DNA of 6,410 bases from Casimicrobiaceae bacterium (GCA_955652025.1 CATPAO010000376.1:1-6410), one strand, 5' to 3'. Counted from the first letter of the stretch, positions 1 through 6,389 are shown. The notes: a model not told the origin generated them from the sequence alone. A program made the numbers and translations.

Positions 1-696
1 CCACTGGCCCATGGGGCTCGCGGCATTGAACGTGCCGCCGATGTCTCGCTCGAGAAGCTCGACGATCCATGTCGCGAGGTCGCGCGCATCGACGAACTGG
101 ATCGGCCGTTCGCGCGGCGCCGGCACGACGGCGCGCGCCGGCCGCGCACCCAGCAGCGCCGGATGCAGAAAACGCGCGACCCAGTAGCCGAAGCGATCCG
201 TCGCGTCGTACGGACCGACGATCAACCCCGGGCGGACGTGCGTGGCGCGCGCGCCGAAGGATTGCGTCACCGCCGTTTCGCACGCGGCCTTGAGCGCGCC
301 GTAATACGCGAGGATTTCCTCGGTCGACGGGTCGGCGAGCATGGCGACTTGCGCCGTTTCGTCGAGACCGGGCCGTGACGCATCGGCGTAGACCGACACC
401 GACGACACGAATAGATAGCGCGCGACGCGCGGTGCAAGCAGTGCCGCCGACGCGCCCACCGCGCGCGGCACGTAGCCGCTCGTGTCGACGACGGCGTCAA
501 AGCTTCCCCGCTCGAGCGCGGCAAGCCCGGGCGCGATGGCGGGATCGCGATCGCCGACGTGCGCCGAGACACGCGGGCCCCACGGCACCGCGTTCCTTCC
601 GCGCGTGAACACGCTGACGTGATGTCCGCGGGCGTGCGCCGCATCGACGACATGGCGGCCGAGAAACCGGGTTCCACCCAGCACCAACAAGTTCAT
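1..696 (-). CDS. NAD-dependent epimerase/dehydratase (extended SDR), C-terminus cut by window edge
   Basis: I translated the minus strand from the ATG at 696-694 and the frame stays open to base 1, giving 232 residues. The start MNLLVLGGTRFLGRHVV carries the GGTRFLG form of the glycine-rich Rossmann motif (residues 7-13). Further on are VSSVSVYAD, the strand and serine region of the active site, then YYGALKAACE with the catalytic YxxxK. VRPGLIVGPYD follows, and then PIQFVDARDLATWIV near the visible end. These are hallmarks of the extended short-chain dehydrogenase family, which usually has about 320-350 residues, so about 100 C-terminal residues lie outside. Such enzymes act in the cytosol on nucleotide sugars or related substrates; the substrate cannot be told here. 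The start overlaps the stop of the upstream phosphatase gene as ATGA, so translation is probably coupled. Family assignment is sure, reaction is not. Confidence 0.9.
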   Translation of the reverse strand, partial: MNLLVLGGTRFLGRHVVDAAHARGHHVSVFTRGRNAVPWGPRVSAHVGDRDPAIAPGLAALERGSFDAVVDTSGYVPRAVGASAALLAPRVARYLFVSSVSVYADASRPGLDETAQVAMLADPSTEEILAYYGALKAACETAVTQSFGARATHVRPGLIVGPYDATDRFGYWVARFLHPALLGARPARAVVPAPRERPIQFVDARDLATWIVELLERDIGGTFNAASPMGQW

Positions 697-1493
697 GCGG
701 CGGCGATCCCGTCGAGCAGCGCCGCGTGCAGCGTCGGATCACCGCACGCCAGTACGTCGCCGCCATCGTCGCAGCGGCCGCCTTGCCAATCGGTGATCAC
801 GCCGCCCGCGGCCTCGATGAGCGGAATCAGCGCCTGCACGTCGTACGGTTGCAGGCCGGTCTCGATGACGATGTCGGTCAGCCCCATCGCGAGTTGTGTG
901 TAGCAATAGCAATCACCGCCGTAGCGGACGAGGCGCGCGCCGTCGGTCGCGACGCGATACGCATCCCGTTGTCGCGCGCTCTGAAAGTGCCGCGGATCGG
1001 TCGTCGCGACGATCGCCTCCTCGACGCGGGCGCAGGCACGCGTTCGGAGATCCCGTCGCGCCGCGCCGCGCCGCCAGTACGCGGAGGCGCCGATCGCGCC
1101 GGCGAACGTCTCGCCGACGAACGGTTGGTGCATGACGCCGGCGACCGCTCGCGTGCCATCGTTAAGCGCGATCAACGTACCCCAATGCAATTGCCCGAGG
1201 ATGAAGCTCTTCGTGCCGTCGATCGGATCGATCACCCACGTGAACGGCGAGGCCCCCTGCACGCGGCCGTGCTCCTCGCCGAAGATGCCGTGCGTCGGAT
1301 AGGCGCGCGCAATCTCGGCACGGATCACCGCCTCGGCAGCGCGATCCGCCTCGGTGACCGGGTTGTACTCGCGCGCGCCGCCCTTGTCTTCGACCGCAAT
1401 GACTTCTCGGAAGTGGGGCAGAATTGCCGCGCCCGCGGCCTCCGCAACGTGACGGGCGAACTCGAGATACTCGGCGTACTGCGCTGTCGCCAT
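693..1493 (-). CDS. Inositol-monophosphatase-family phosphatase, histidinol-phosphatase (HisN) type
   Basis: The 266-residue product has the usual length for the Mg-dependent inositol monophosphatase superfamily. Metal-site motifs are all present: GEE at 72-74, WVIDPIDGTKSF at 86-97 (D89, D92, G93, T94) and LQPYDVQALIPLIEAAGG at 214-231 with D218. The wording IDGTKSF.LGQLHWGTLIAL and the C-terminal AAGGVITDWQGG resemble the HisN branch that removes phosphate from histidinol phosphate. Related members act on inositol phosphate or other sugar phosphates, and no histidine genes lie nearby, so the substrate remains open. It is predicted cytosolic, with no signal peptide. The ATG at 1493 follows the dehydrogenase stop after one base. 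There is no clear Shine-Dalgarno just upstream, which fits translational coupling. Its TGA overlaps the next start by four bases. Confidence 0.88.
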   Translation of the reverse strand: MATAQYAEYLEFARHVAEAAGAAILPHFREVIAVEDKGGAREYNPVTEADRAAEAVIRAEIARAYPTHGIFGEEHGRVQGASPFTWVIDPIDGTKSFILGQLHWGTLIALNDGTRAVAGVMHQPFVGETFAGAIGASAYWRRGAARRDLRTRACARVEEAIVATTDPRHFQSARQRDAYRVATDGARLVRYGGDCYCYTQLAMGLTDIVIETGLQPYDVQALIPLIEAAGGVITDWQGGRCDDGGDVLACGDPTLHAALLDGIAAA

Positions 1494-1494
1494 G

Positions 1495-2400
1495 TCATCG
1501 CGGAACGATTTTGACGCCGGCCAGCCTTTCCTGCGCCTCGATCAGCGACGGCACGTATTTGTCGCCGAAGCCGAGCGCGTTGGCCGTGATGAGGCTCTGG
1601 TGCACCGCCTCGCCGATCGGCGACGGCAACATCATCGACTCCGTGAAATGCGTGTAATAACGCAGATCCTTCGCCGCGTTGACGAGCGTGAACTTGAGGC
1701 CGGACAGGTCGCCGCTCTCGAGCATCTTGCCGACGATCATCTGGAACAGGCCGGAGTTCACCGCGCCGGCGGAAATCACTTCGTGGAGCTTCTTGATCGA
1801 GAGCCCGGACTTCGCCGCCGCGGCGCAGGCCTCGGCGGTGGCGGTGCAAATCGCCTGCGCGACGAAGTTGTTGATCAGCTTGAGGATCAGACCGTGGCCG
1901 GCCGGTCCGGCATGGAAGATGTTCTCGCAGAACGCGGCCAACACAGGTCGCAATTCCGCGAACGTCGCGTCATCGGCGCCGACCATGATGTTGAGGCGTC
2001 CCTGCTCCGCTTCGACCGGCGTTCGTGCGAGCGGCGCGTCGATGAAACGTACGCCCTGCGCGGCGAGCGCCTCGCGCATTTTGGTCGTCGTCGCCGGTTC
2101 GCTGGTCGACAGATCGACGACGATTCCGCCCTTGCGCGCGCCGGCGGCGATGCCGTCGGTGCCGAACACGATTTCCTCGACCTGCGGCGCGCCGGTGACG
2201 CAGAAGAAAACGATGTCGGCGTCGCGCGCGAGGTCGGCGTTGGTCTTCGCTTCCTTCGCGCCCTTCGCGAGCAAGTCTTCGACCGGCGCGCGATTCCGGT
2301 GCGCGCGCACCGTCACCGGATAACCCTTGGTCACCAGATTCTTCGCGATGCCGTGGCCCATGAGCCCCACACCGACGAAGCCGATCCGTGGCTTGTCCAT
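1495..2400 (-). CDS. NAD(P)-dependent beta-hydroxyacid dehydrogenase (3-hydroxyisobutyrate dehydrogenase family)
   Basis: The 301-residue product has the normal family length. The start MDKPRIGFVGVGLMG gives the Rossmann motif GxGxxG (G10, G12, G15). The loop after strand two, RAHRNRAP (32-39), is basic, which hints at NADP(H). The catalytic signature G168xG170xxxK174xxxN178 (GHGLILKLINN) is intact, with K174 as the expected catalytic lysine. The substrate motif normally written DAPVSGG reads DAPLARTPVEAEQG here (121-134), an ART in place of SGG. The family oxidises or reduces small beta-hydroxyacids and semialdehydes such as 3-hydroxyisobutyrate or tartronate semialdehyde; the exact substrate is unknown. 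I chose the ATG at 2400 because GGGAG lies 7 bases upstream (2412-2408) and the protein family begins there, although the same frame is open further upstream. It is probably the first intact gene of the minus-strand operon. Confidence 0.92.
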   Translation of the reverse strand: MDKPRIGFVGVGLMGHGIAKNLVTKGYPVTVRAHRNRAPVEDLLAKGAKEAKTNADLARDADIVFFCVTGAPQVEEIVFGTDGIAAGARKGGIVVDLSTSEPATTTKMREALAAQGVRFIDAPLARTPVEAEQGRLNIMVGADDATFAELRPVLAAFCENIFHAGPAGHGLILKLINNFVAQAICTATAEACAAAAKSGLSIKKLHEVISAGAVNSGLFQMIVGKMLESGDLSGLKFTLVNAAKDLRYYTHFTESMMLPSPIGEAVHQSLITANALGFGDKYVPSLIEAQERLAGVKIVPR

Positions 2401-2407
2401 TCGCTTT

Positions 2408-2412
2408 CTCCC
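2408..2412 (-). promoter_or_regulatory. Shine-Dalgarno of the dehydrogenase gene
   Basis: On the minus strand GGGAG stands 7 bases before the ATG at 2400. It decides the start, because the reading frame stays open for hundreds of bases upstream through the broken transporter gene. Confidence 0.7.
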
Positions 2413-2462
2413 GACAAAAGTCGAAACGATAGCGAATTTTGCCGCCGCCGGGTTCCTTAGGC

Positions 2463-3066
2463 CTAATCGACTGCCGACGGCTCCGCCAATCGCACCCGCA
2501 CCGGGACGGACGGCCGCTTCCGCTCGTCGATGGCGATCAGGAGTCCGCTGCCGGCGATCAACGCCATGCCGGCCAGCGCAAAGCCGTCGGGGAACTCCGC
2601 GAACACCGCCCAGCCGATCAGGGTCGCCCACACGAGTTGCATGTACGTGAACGGTGAGAGCGCCGATGCCGGCGCGCGCTGGAATGCCAGGATGAACAGG
2701 AAATGGCCGAGCGTCCCCAGGAGCCCGCCAGTGCAGATCAGCACGATGTGGGAATAGTTGAGCGCGGTCGCGTCGGCGAGCGGCAGGTATTTGAGCGCCG
2801 TCATGAACAGCAATGCCGAGCAGACGATGATCAAGACCGCGCGCGATTTGCACCTTCGGCCGCGGCGATCTGACGAGATCGAGCTTCATGCGCGGCGCGA
2901 GCCACAGCGCTGTCGCCAACGCCTGAAAACTCCAGCGCGCCCACACCAATAGCGCAACCGGGTACTGGGGTGCCAAGTCCTTGACGATGGAATCGAGCAA
3001 CGAAAAGCAAAGCGTCGAGCCCATGATGAACAAGATCGCAGACGTCGGGACGCGCGGCGCTTGCAT
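2463..3066 (-). pseudogene. Broken EamA/DMT-family membrane transporter (frameshift plus internal deletion)
   Basis: The N-terminal part begins at the ATG at 3066, nine bases after GGGGAG (3081-3076). It reads MQAPRVPTSAILFIMGSTL and continues through two membrane helices to SPRPKVQIARG. The next helix, VLIIVCSALLFMTALKYLPL, is found only in a different frame, so the frame shifts at about 2836-2846, in a run of alternating GC. After PLADATALNYS the sequence passes directly to HIVLICTGGLLGTLGHF, which in the family belongs to the second EamA repeat. About 95-105 residues holding helices 4 to 7 are therefore missing. The C-terminal part (AFQRAPASALSPFTYMQLVW, then FAEFPDGFALAGMALIAGSG) is well conserved and ends at TAG 2465-2463. 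About 200 residues remain of a usual 290-300. Intact members are ten-helix inner-membrane metabolite exporters. The frameshift could be a sequencing error, but the deletion would still disable the protein. Confidence 0.82.
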
Positions 3067-3075
3067 CGAACCACT

Positions 3076-3081
3076 CTCCCC
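3076..3081 (-). promoter_or_regulatory. Shine-Dalgarno of the broken transporter gene
   Basis: GGGGAG on the minus strand, 9 bases before the ATG at 3066. It supports that ATG rather than an upstream start in the same open frame. Confidence 0.55.
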
Positions 3082-3137
3082 GCTTCGCAGACGCGGATCG
3101 GCTCGGCGGAGTGTCAAGGTGAATATTCCCGCATGCA

Positions 3138-3166
3138 TCGACGGCCCCGACGCGGCATCGCATAAT
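3138..3166 (+). promoter_or_regulatory. Possible sigma-70 promoter for the DsrE-family gene
   Basis: TCGACG at 3138-3143 (4 of 6 to TTGACA) is followed after 17 bases by CATAAT at 3161-3166 (5 of 6 to TATAAT). Transcription would start near 3173, about 50 bases before the ATG at 3225. It lies in the divergent gap, which contains the AT-richest stretch of this part. On the other strand an exact TTGACA sits at 3117-3112, but no good -10 follows it. This is a match by eye only. Confidence 0.4.
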
Positions 3167-3212
3167 GCTGCAACGCGGCGCGGCAACGGGCCGGGCCACA
3201 TTTGTTTCACTC

Positions 3213-3218
3213 GAGGAG
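3213..3218 (+). promoter_or_regulatory. Shine-Dalgarno of the DsrE-family gene
   Basis: GAGGAG lies 6 bases before the ATG at 3225. It decides that start over an in-frame ATG at 3165, which would also put 20 non-hydrophobic residues ahead of the signal peptide. Confidence 0.8.
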
Positions 3219-3224
3219 ACGTCG

Positions 3225-3653
3225 ATGTTCGCGCGCGAAATGTCCCGTTGGATGATCGTCGCGGCGGTCGCGCTCGCCGGCGTCGCCAATGCGCAACAGG
3301 CTGCGCCGCCGCAGAACCGCGTCGTCGTGCAAGTAAGCGACGCCGATCCGGCGAAATGGAATCTCGCGCTCAACAATGCGCGCAACCTGCAATCGGACTT
3401 GGGCGCCGCGAATGTCGAAATCGAGATCGTTGCGTACGGGCCCGGCATCGGCATGCTGAAGTCCGAATCGATCGTCGCCAATCGGGTCGGCGACGCGCTC
3501 GGCGCCGGTGTGAAGATCGTCGCCTGCGAAAACACGATGCACGCGCAAAAGCTCGTCAAGGCCGACATGCTGGACCGCATCGGCTATGTCGGCGCCGGCG
3601 TCGTCGAGATCATGCAGCGCCAGCAGCAGGGCTGGGCGTATCTGCGGCCGTAG
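3225..3653 (+). CDS. Secreted DsrE-family protein
   Basis: The product has 142 residues. It begins with a signal peptide: a basic start (MFAREMSRW), a hydrophobic core at 10-21 (MIVAAVALAGVA) and a likely cut after ANA at 23, so the mature protein should be periplasmic. The rest has the short alpha/beta DsrE fold pattern: VVVQVSD, then KWNLALNNARNLQSDLG, then VEIEIVAYGPGI, then GVKIVACENTMHAQKL with a single cysteine C101. It ends GVVEIMQRQQQGWAYLRP, the usual end of this group. Cytoplasmic DsrE/TusD relatives carry sulfur as a persulfide on a conserved cysteine, and C101 lies where exported relatives also keep one. A role in periplasmic sulfur or redox chemistry is inferred, not shown. It is transcribed divergently from the minus-strand cluster and probably apart from the cyclase downstream. 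Confidence 0.85.
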   Translation: MFAREMSRWMIVAAVALAGVANAQQAAPPQNRVVVQVSDADPAKWNLALNNARNLQSDLGAANVEIEIVAYGPGIGMLKSESIVANRVGDALGAGVKIVACENTMHAQKLVKADMLDRIGYVGAGVVEIMQRQQQGWAYLRP

Positions 3654-3666
3654 GCGCGGAAATCTG

Positions 3667-3684
3667 CGGCGGCGACCGCCGCCG
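3667..3684 (+). terminator. GC-rich hairpin after the DsrE-family gene, possible terminator
   Basis: CGGCGGC (3667-3673) pairs with GCCGCCG (3678-3684) around a GACC loop, starting 13 bases after the stop codon. There is no T-run after it (the sequence continues GCATTATCG), so intrinsic termination is uncertain. It may serve as a 3' end stabiliser or be a by-product of base composition. Confidence 0.35.
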
Positions 3685-3769
3685 GCATTATCGTCCGGTC
3701 GGTTCAGCGCGGCCATCGCCGGACGGCCATCCAACCTATCTCCGCCCCGGCCCGGTTGGACAATGCCAT

Positions 3770-3784
3770 TGGCATAGACCTTGC
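3770..3784 (+). promoter_or_regulatory. Probable sigma-54 (RpoN) promoter for the diguanylate cyclase gene
   Basis: TGGCATAGACCTTGC matches the -24/-12 consensus TGGCAC-N5-TTGC at all positions but one. The invariant GG (3771-3772) and GC (3783-3784) are separated by exactly 10 bases, as RpoN requires. Transcription would begin near 3796, leaving a leader of about 86 bases before the ATG at 3882. RpoN promoters depend on an upstream-bound AAA+ activator, and none is encoded in this window. Consensus matches do occur by chance, so it remains a prediction. Confidence 0.55.
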
Positions 3785-3798
3785 CCGTACCCGGGTGA

Positions 3799-3812
3799 GC
3801 CGCCAAAGCGGC
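3799..3812 (+). other. Small inverted repeat in the cyclase leader
   Basis: GCCGC and GCGGC flank a CAAA loop and are followed by GACAAAAAACGGG. If transcription starts near 3796, it would form a short stem at the very 5' end of the leader. The stem is only 5 bp and its function is unknown. I see no c-di-GMP riboswitch pattern in the leader. Confidence 0.25.
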
Positions 3813-3881
3813 GACAAAAAACGGGAAGACCGGTCGCGGACGGGCGCAACCCGCCCCGAAACCGTCGACGCTCCCAATGGA

Positions 3882-6389
3882 ATGGCTTTGACGACACTCG
3901 AGGCAGCCCTTGCGAACCGCCGCGTCGACGCGTTCGTCGTCGCGCTGGCGTCTTGCGCCGCATTGACCGGTGGGCTCGCCATCGTCGGTTACGCGTGGCA
4001 TCTGCCGGCGCTGATCCGGCCGCTCGCCGATACGCCGGCGACGTGTCTTGCCGTTGCCGCCGCAATGCTGTTGGGCGGACTCGCGCTCGGGTTCGAAGGC
4101 ATCGGACGCCTATCCCCGATCGGGTCCATCCTGCTCGGCGCGTCGATCGCGCTCGTCGGCGTCGTCGGTGCCCTCGAAAATCTGTTTGGGCTTAGCCTCG
4201 GCATCGATCTGCCCGCATTGCATCGGGCGTTGGGGCTCACCGGCGCCACGCCTGGCCGCCCGGCGTCGTCGGTCTGCGCCTGCCTGATCCTCGTCGGTGG
4301 TGGGCTTATTGCCTTGCCGCGCACGAGCGATCGACGAATCTCTTACGCGGTCGCCGCTGCCGCGATCGTCGTCGCATTGTTTGGCGCCCTGTCTCTCGCG
4401 GGCTATCTGGGGCACGCCGAATTTCTCGTGAGCTGGCCCGTCGAGTCGCCAATGCCGCCGGCCGCGGCATTCGGGCTCGTTGTGCTCGGACTCGGCCTGC
4501 GGCGCGCCCTGTCGCGCCGCGCCCAGCCGACGGCGCGCTCCGACGGGCGCGATGAGGGCCGCCGGATCTTTTTCACCGCGGTGTGGGTGCTTTCGTTGAT
4601 CGCCATCGTCGCCGGCATTTCGACGTTTGCGCTGGCGCAATACGAATATCAGAACGCGGCGCACGACAATGTCGCGCGGATGTCGCGCGAGCGGCGCGCG
4701 TTCCTCGAGTACGCGATCCGGCAGCACATCGAGCAAGTCAGTTACGCGGCGACGCGAGCGCTGCCGGCGGTGCTTGCGGCGCCGGATAGGCGCGCCGGTA
4801 CGCTTGCCGAGCGCCAGGCGACACTCACGGCATTCGCGGAATCGTTCGCCAAGGCCGGCTTTTCCGGCTGGCGCTACGAATTGGACGGTTACCCTCCGAT
4901 CTCCTTCGGCACATTCATCGCCGATTCCAAGCTCACGATACCGCTCATCGGCGCTTACCACACGGAGCTTATTTGGAGAGACGGCTATTTCCTTCGCACG
5001 CGCATTCCGATCCGCGACGACAAGGGGCCGATCGGCTTCGCCGTGGCGGAAGAGGCCTTCCCCGAGTTGACGCGGCTCACGCTGGAGGCGGATGCCTGGG
5101 GCGACACCGGAGAGATGGCGCTGTGTTCGGCGGTCGCCAACGAATTGATCTGCTTTCCACACCGCTCCAATTCGCTCGGTTCGCGCGATCTGCGCAAAAC
5201 GCGGGAAATACCGGTGCCGATGACGCTCGCGCTCGATCACGAGGTCGGCGTTAGCGAAATGCTGGATTTCCGCAATCAACGCGTGCTGGCCGCGTACGGA
5301 CCGGTCGGATTCACCGGACTCGGCATGGTGATCAAAATGGATGCCGCCGAGATCAACTATCCGCTCGGCAAACGGTTCGGCTACGCGATGTTGCTGCTGT
5401 TCGCGCTGGTCGCGGCCGGCGTGTACTTGCTGCGCCGCCGGCTGGAGCCGCTGACCGATGCGCTGCACACCGCGCGCGAGGAAGCCTCGCGCGTCGCCAT
5501 GCAGTTCAAGTCGGCCGCGGAATCGAGCCTCGACGCCTACTTCATCATGGACGCGGTGCGCAATCGCGACAACGCGATCGATGATTTCCGAATCCGCTAC
5601 CTGAATGTGAGCGGCGAAGTGCTGATCGGCCGTCCGAGCGAGGACGTAGTCGGCAGGACGCTCCGCGAAGTGCTGCCCGCCGCGCAGGCCGCCTTTTTCC
5701 TCGAGCGCTACCGGCGGATCGTCACGACCGGTGAGGCGCTGTCGGAGGAATTTCGAACCTCCGGTGACGACGTCGCGGCGTCCTGGGTTGCCCATCAGGC
5801 GGTCAAGCTCGGCGACGGCGTCTCCGTCACTGCGCGCGACATCTCGGAGCAGAAGGTGGTCGAGGCGCAACTGCGTAGCCGGGCCGAAAACGACGTCCTG
5901 ACGGGCTTGCCCAATCGCACGCTGTTCTTCGAGCGGCTCGAGCAGGCGATGGCGCGCGCGCGCCGCGACCGCGCCGGCGTGGGCGTCCTGTTCCTCGACA
6001 TCGACCACTTCAAGCAGGTCAACGACGCGAACGGACATGCGGCGGGCGACGCCGTCCTTGTCGAGTTCGCGGCGCGGCTCCGCCGATCGACTCGCACGAC
6101 CGACACCGTCGCGCGGCTCTCCGGCGACGAATTCGCCATTCTGCTTTCCGACGTCGACAACATCGGCCGCGCCGAGGCCGTCGCCGCGCACATTGTCGAT
6201 GCGATCCGGGCGCCGTTCGACATCGACGGCAAGCCGCTGCACGTGGGAACCAGCATCGGCGTCGGCTTCAGCCCACGCGGATTGGAATCGGCGCAATCGC
6301 TGGTCGCGCGCGCCGACCGCAAGCTGTATCAGGCGAAGGCCGCGGGACGCGGGCGCTTTTCCAGCGCGTCGCAAGCGCGCGCGGCGTAA
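3882..6389 (+). CDS. Membrane-bound diguanylate cyclase: multi-TM module, Cache-like sensor, PAS, GGDEF
   Basis: The 835-residue product should make cyclic di-GMP from two GTP at the inner membrane. Six helices (about 16-40, 53-71, 80-101, 129-146, 154-175, 191-207) form a module common in sensor kinases and cyclases, marked by ALENLFGLSLGID and PGRPASSVCACL. Helix seven (229-252) leads to a periplasmic region (255-497) that looks Cache-like: WGDTGEMALCSAV, and VLAAYGPVGFTGLGMVIKMD at its end. Its cysteines C415 and C424 could pair. Helix eight is 499-517 and RRR follows it on the cytoplasmic side. A PAS domain (about 541-655) and GGDEF domain (663-826) follow. The latter has DVLTGLPNR, FLDIDHFKQVND (D706, N714, D715), an intact inhibitory site R738-T-T-D741 and SGDEF (747-751) instead of GGDEF. 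No EAL domain is present. The frame is open back to a TTG at 3756, but the sigma-54-like element lies inside that extension, so I prefer this ATG, though its ribosome site is weak. Confidence 0.9.
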   Translation: MALTTLEAALANRRVDAFVVALASCAALTGGLAIVGYAWHLPALIRPLADTPATCLAVAAAMLLGGLALGFEGIGRLSPIGSILLGASIALVGVVGALENLFGLSLGIDLPALHRALGLTGATPGRPASSVCACLILVGGGLIALPRTSDRRISYAVAAAAIVVALFGALSLAGYLGHAEFLVSWPVESPMPPAAAFGLVVLGLGLRRALSRRAQPTARSDGRDEGRRIFFTAVWVLSLIAIVAGISTFALAQYEYQNAAHDNVARMSRERRAFLEYAIRQHIEQVSYAATRALPAVLAAPDRRAGTLAERQATLTAFAESFAKAGFSGWRYELDGYPPISFGTFIADSKLTIPLIGAYHTELIWRDGYFLRTRIPIRDDKGPIGFAVAEEAFPELTRLTLEADAWGDTGEMALCSAVANELICFPHRSNSLGSRDLRKTREIPVPMTLALDHEVGVSEMLDFRNQRVLAAYGPVGFTGLGMVIKMDAAEINYPLGKRFGYAMLLLFALVAAGVYLLRRRLEPLTDALHTAREEASRVAMQFKSAAESSLDAYFIMDAVRNRDNAIDDFRIRYLNVSGEVLIGRPSEDVVGRTLREVLPAAQAAFFLERYRRIVTTGEALSEEFRTSGDDVAASWVAHQAVKLGDGVSVTARDISEQKVVEAQLRSRAENDVLTGLPNRTLFFERLEQAMARARRDRAGVGVLFLDIDHFKQVNDANGHAAGDAVLVEFAARLRRSTRTTDTVARLSGDEFAILLSDVDNIGRAEAVAAHIVDAIRAPFDIDGKPLHVGTSIGVGFSPRGLESAQSLVARADRKLYQAKAAGRGRFSSASQARAA

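Noticed and set aside
726..1514. A 262-codon plus-strand frame opposite the phosphatase
   Set aside because: The minus-strand phosphatase has every family motif; this frame has none.
1492..2460. A 322-codon plus-strand frame opposite the dehydrogenase
   Set aside because: It is antisense shadow of a well-supported gene and is rich in R, D, E and A without recognisable motifs.
3089..3117. Minus-strand sigma-70 promoter with TTGACA at 3117-3112 for the broken transporter
   Set aside because: The -35 is exact, but the hexamers at 16-18 bases spacing (such as GCGTCT) do not resemble a -10 box.
3756..3881. N-terminal extension of the cyclase from TTG 3756
   Set aside because: TTG is a rare start with no ribosome site. 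The 42 extra residues are polar and basic with no domain, and a sigma-54-like element overlaps them.
3796..3881. c-di-GMP riboswitch in the cyclase leader
   Set aside because: None of the conserved GEMM-type sequence blocks is seen and the leader is too short and simple.
3882..3970. Signal peptide at the cyclase N-terminus
   Set aside because: The hydrophobic stretch at residues 16-40 is followed by several more helices and no cut site, so it is a membrane helix.
2981..4195. A 404-codon plus-strand frame across the divergent region, the DsrE gene and the cyclase start
   Set aside because: The translation is arginine-rich and low in complexity. It crosses the DsrE gene in another frame and shows no family motif.
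4110..6374. A 754-codon open frame on the minus strand opposite the cyclase gene
   Set aside because: It is the mirror of a long GC-rich coding frame. Its translation is rich in R, A, D and E with no domain pattern, whereas the plus strand has clear GGDEF, PAS and membrane motifs.
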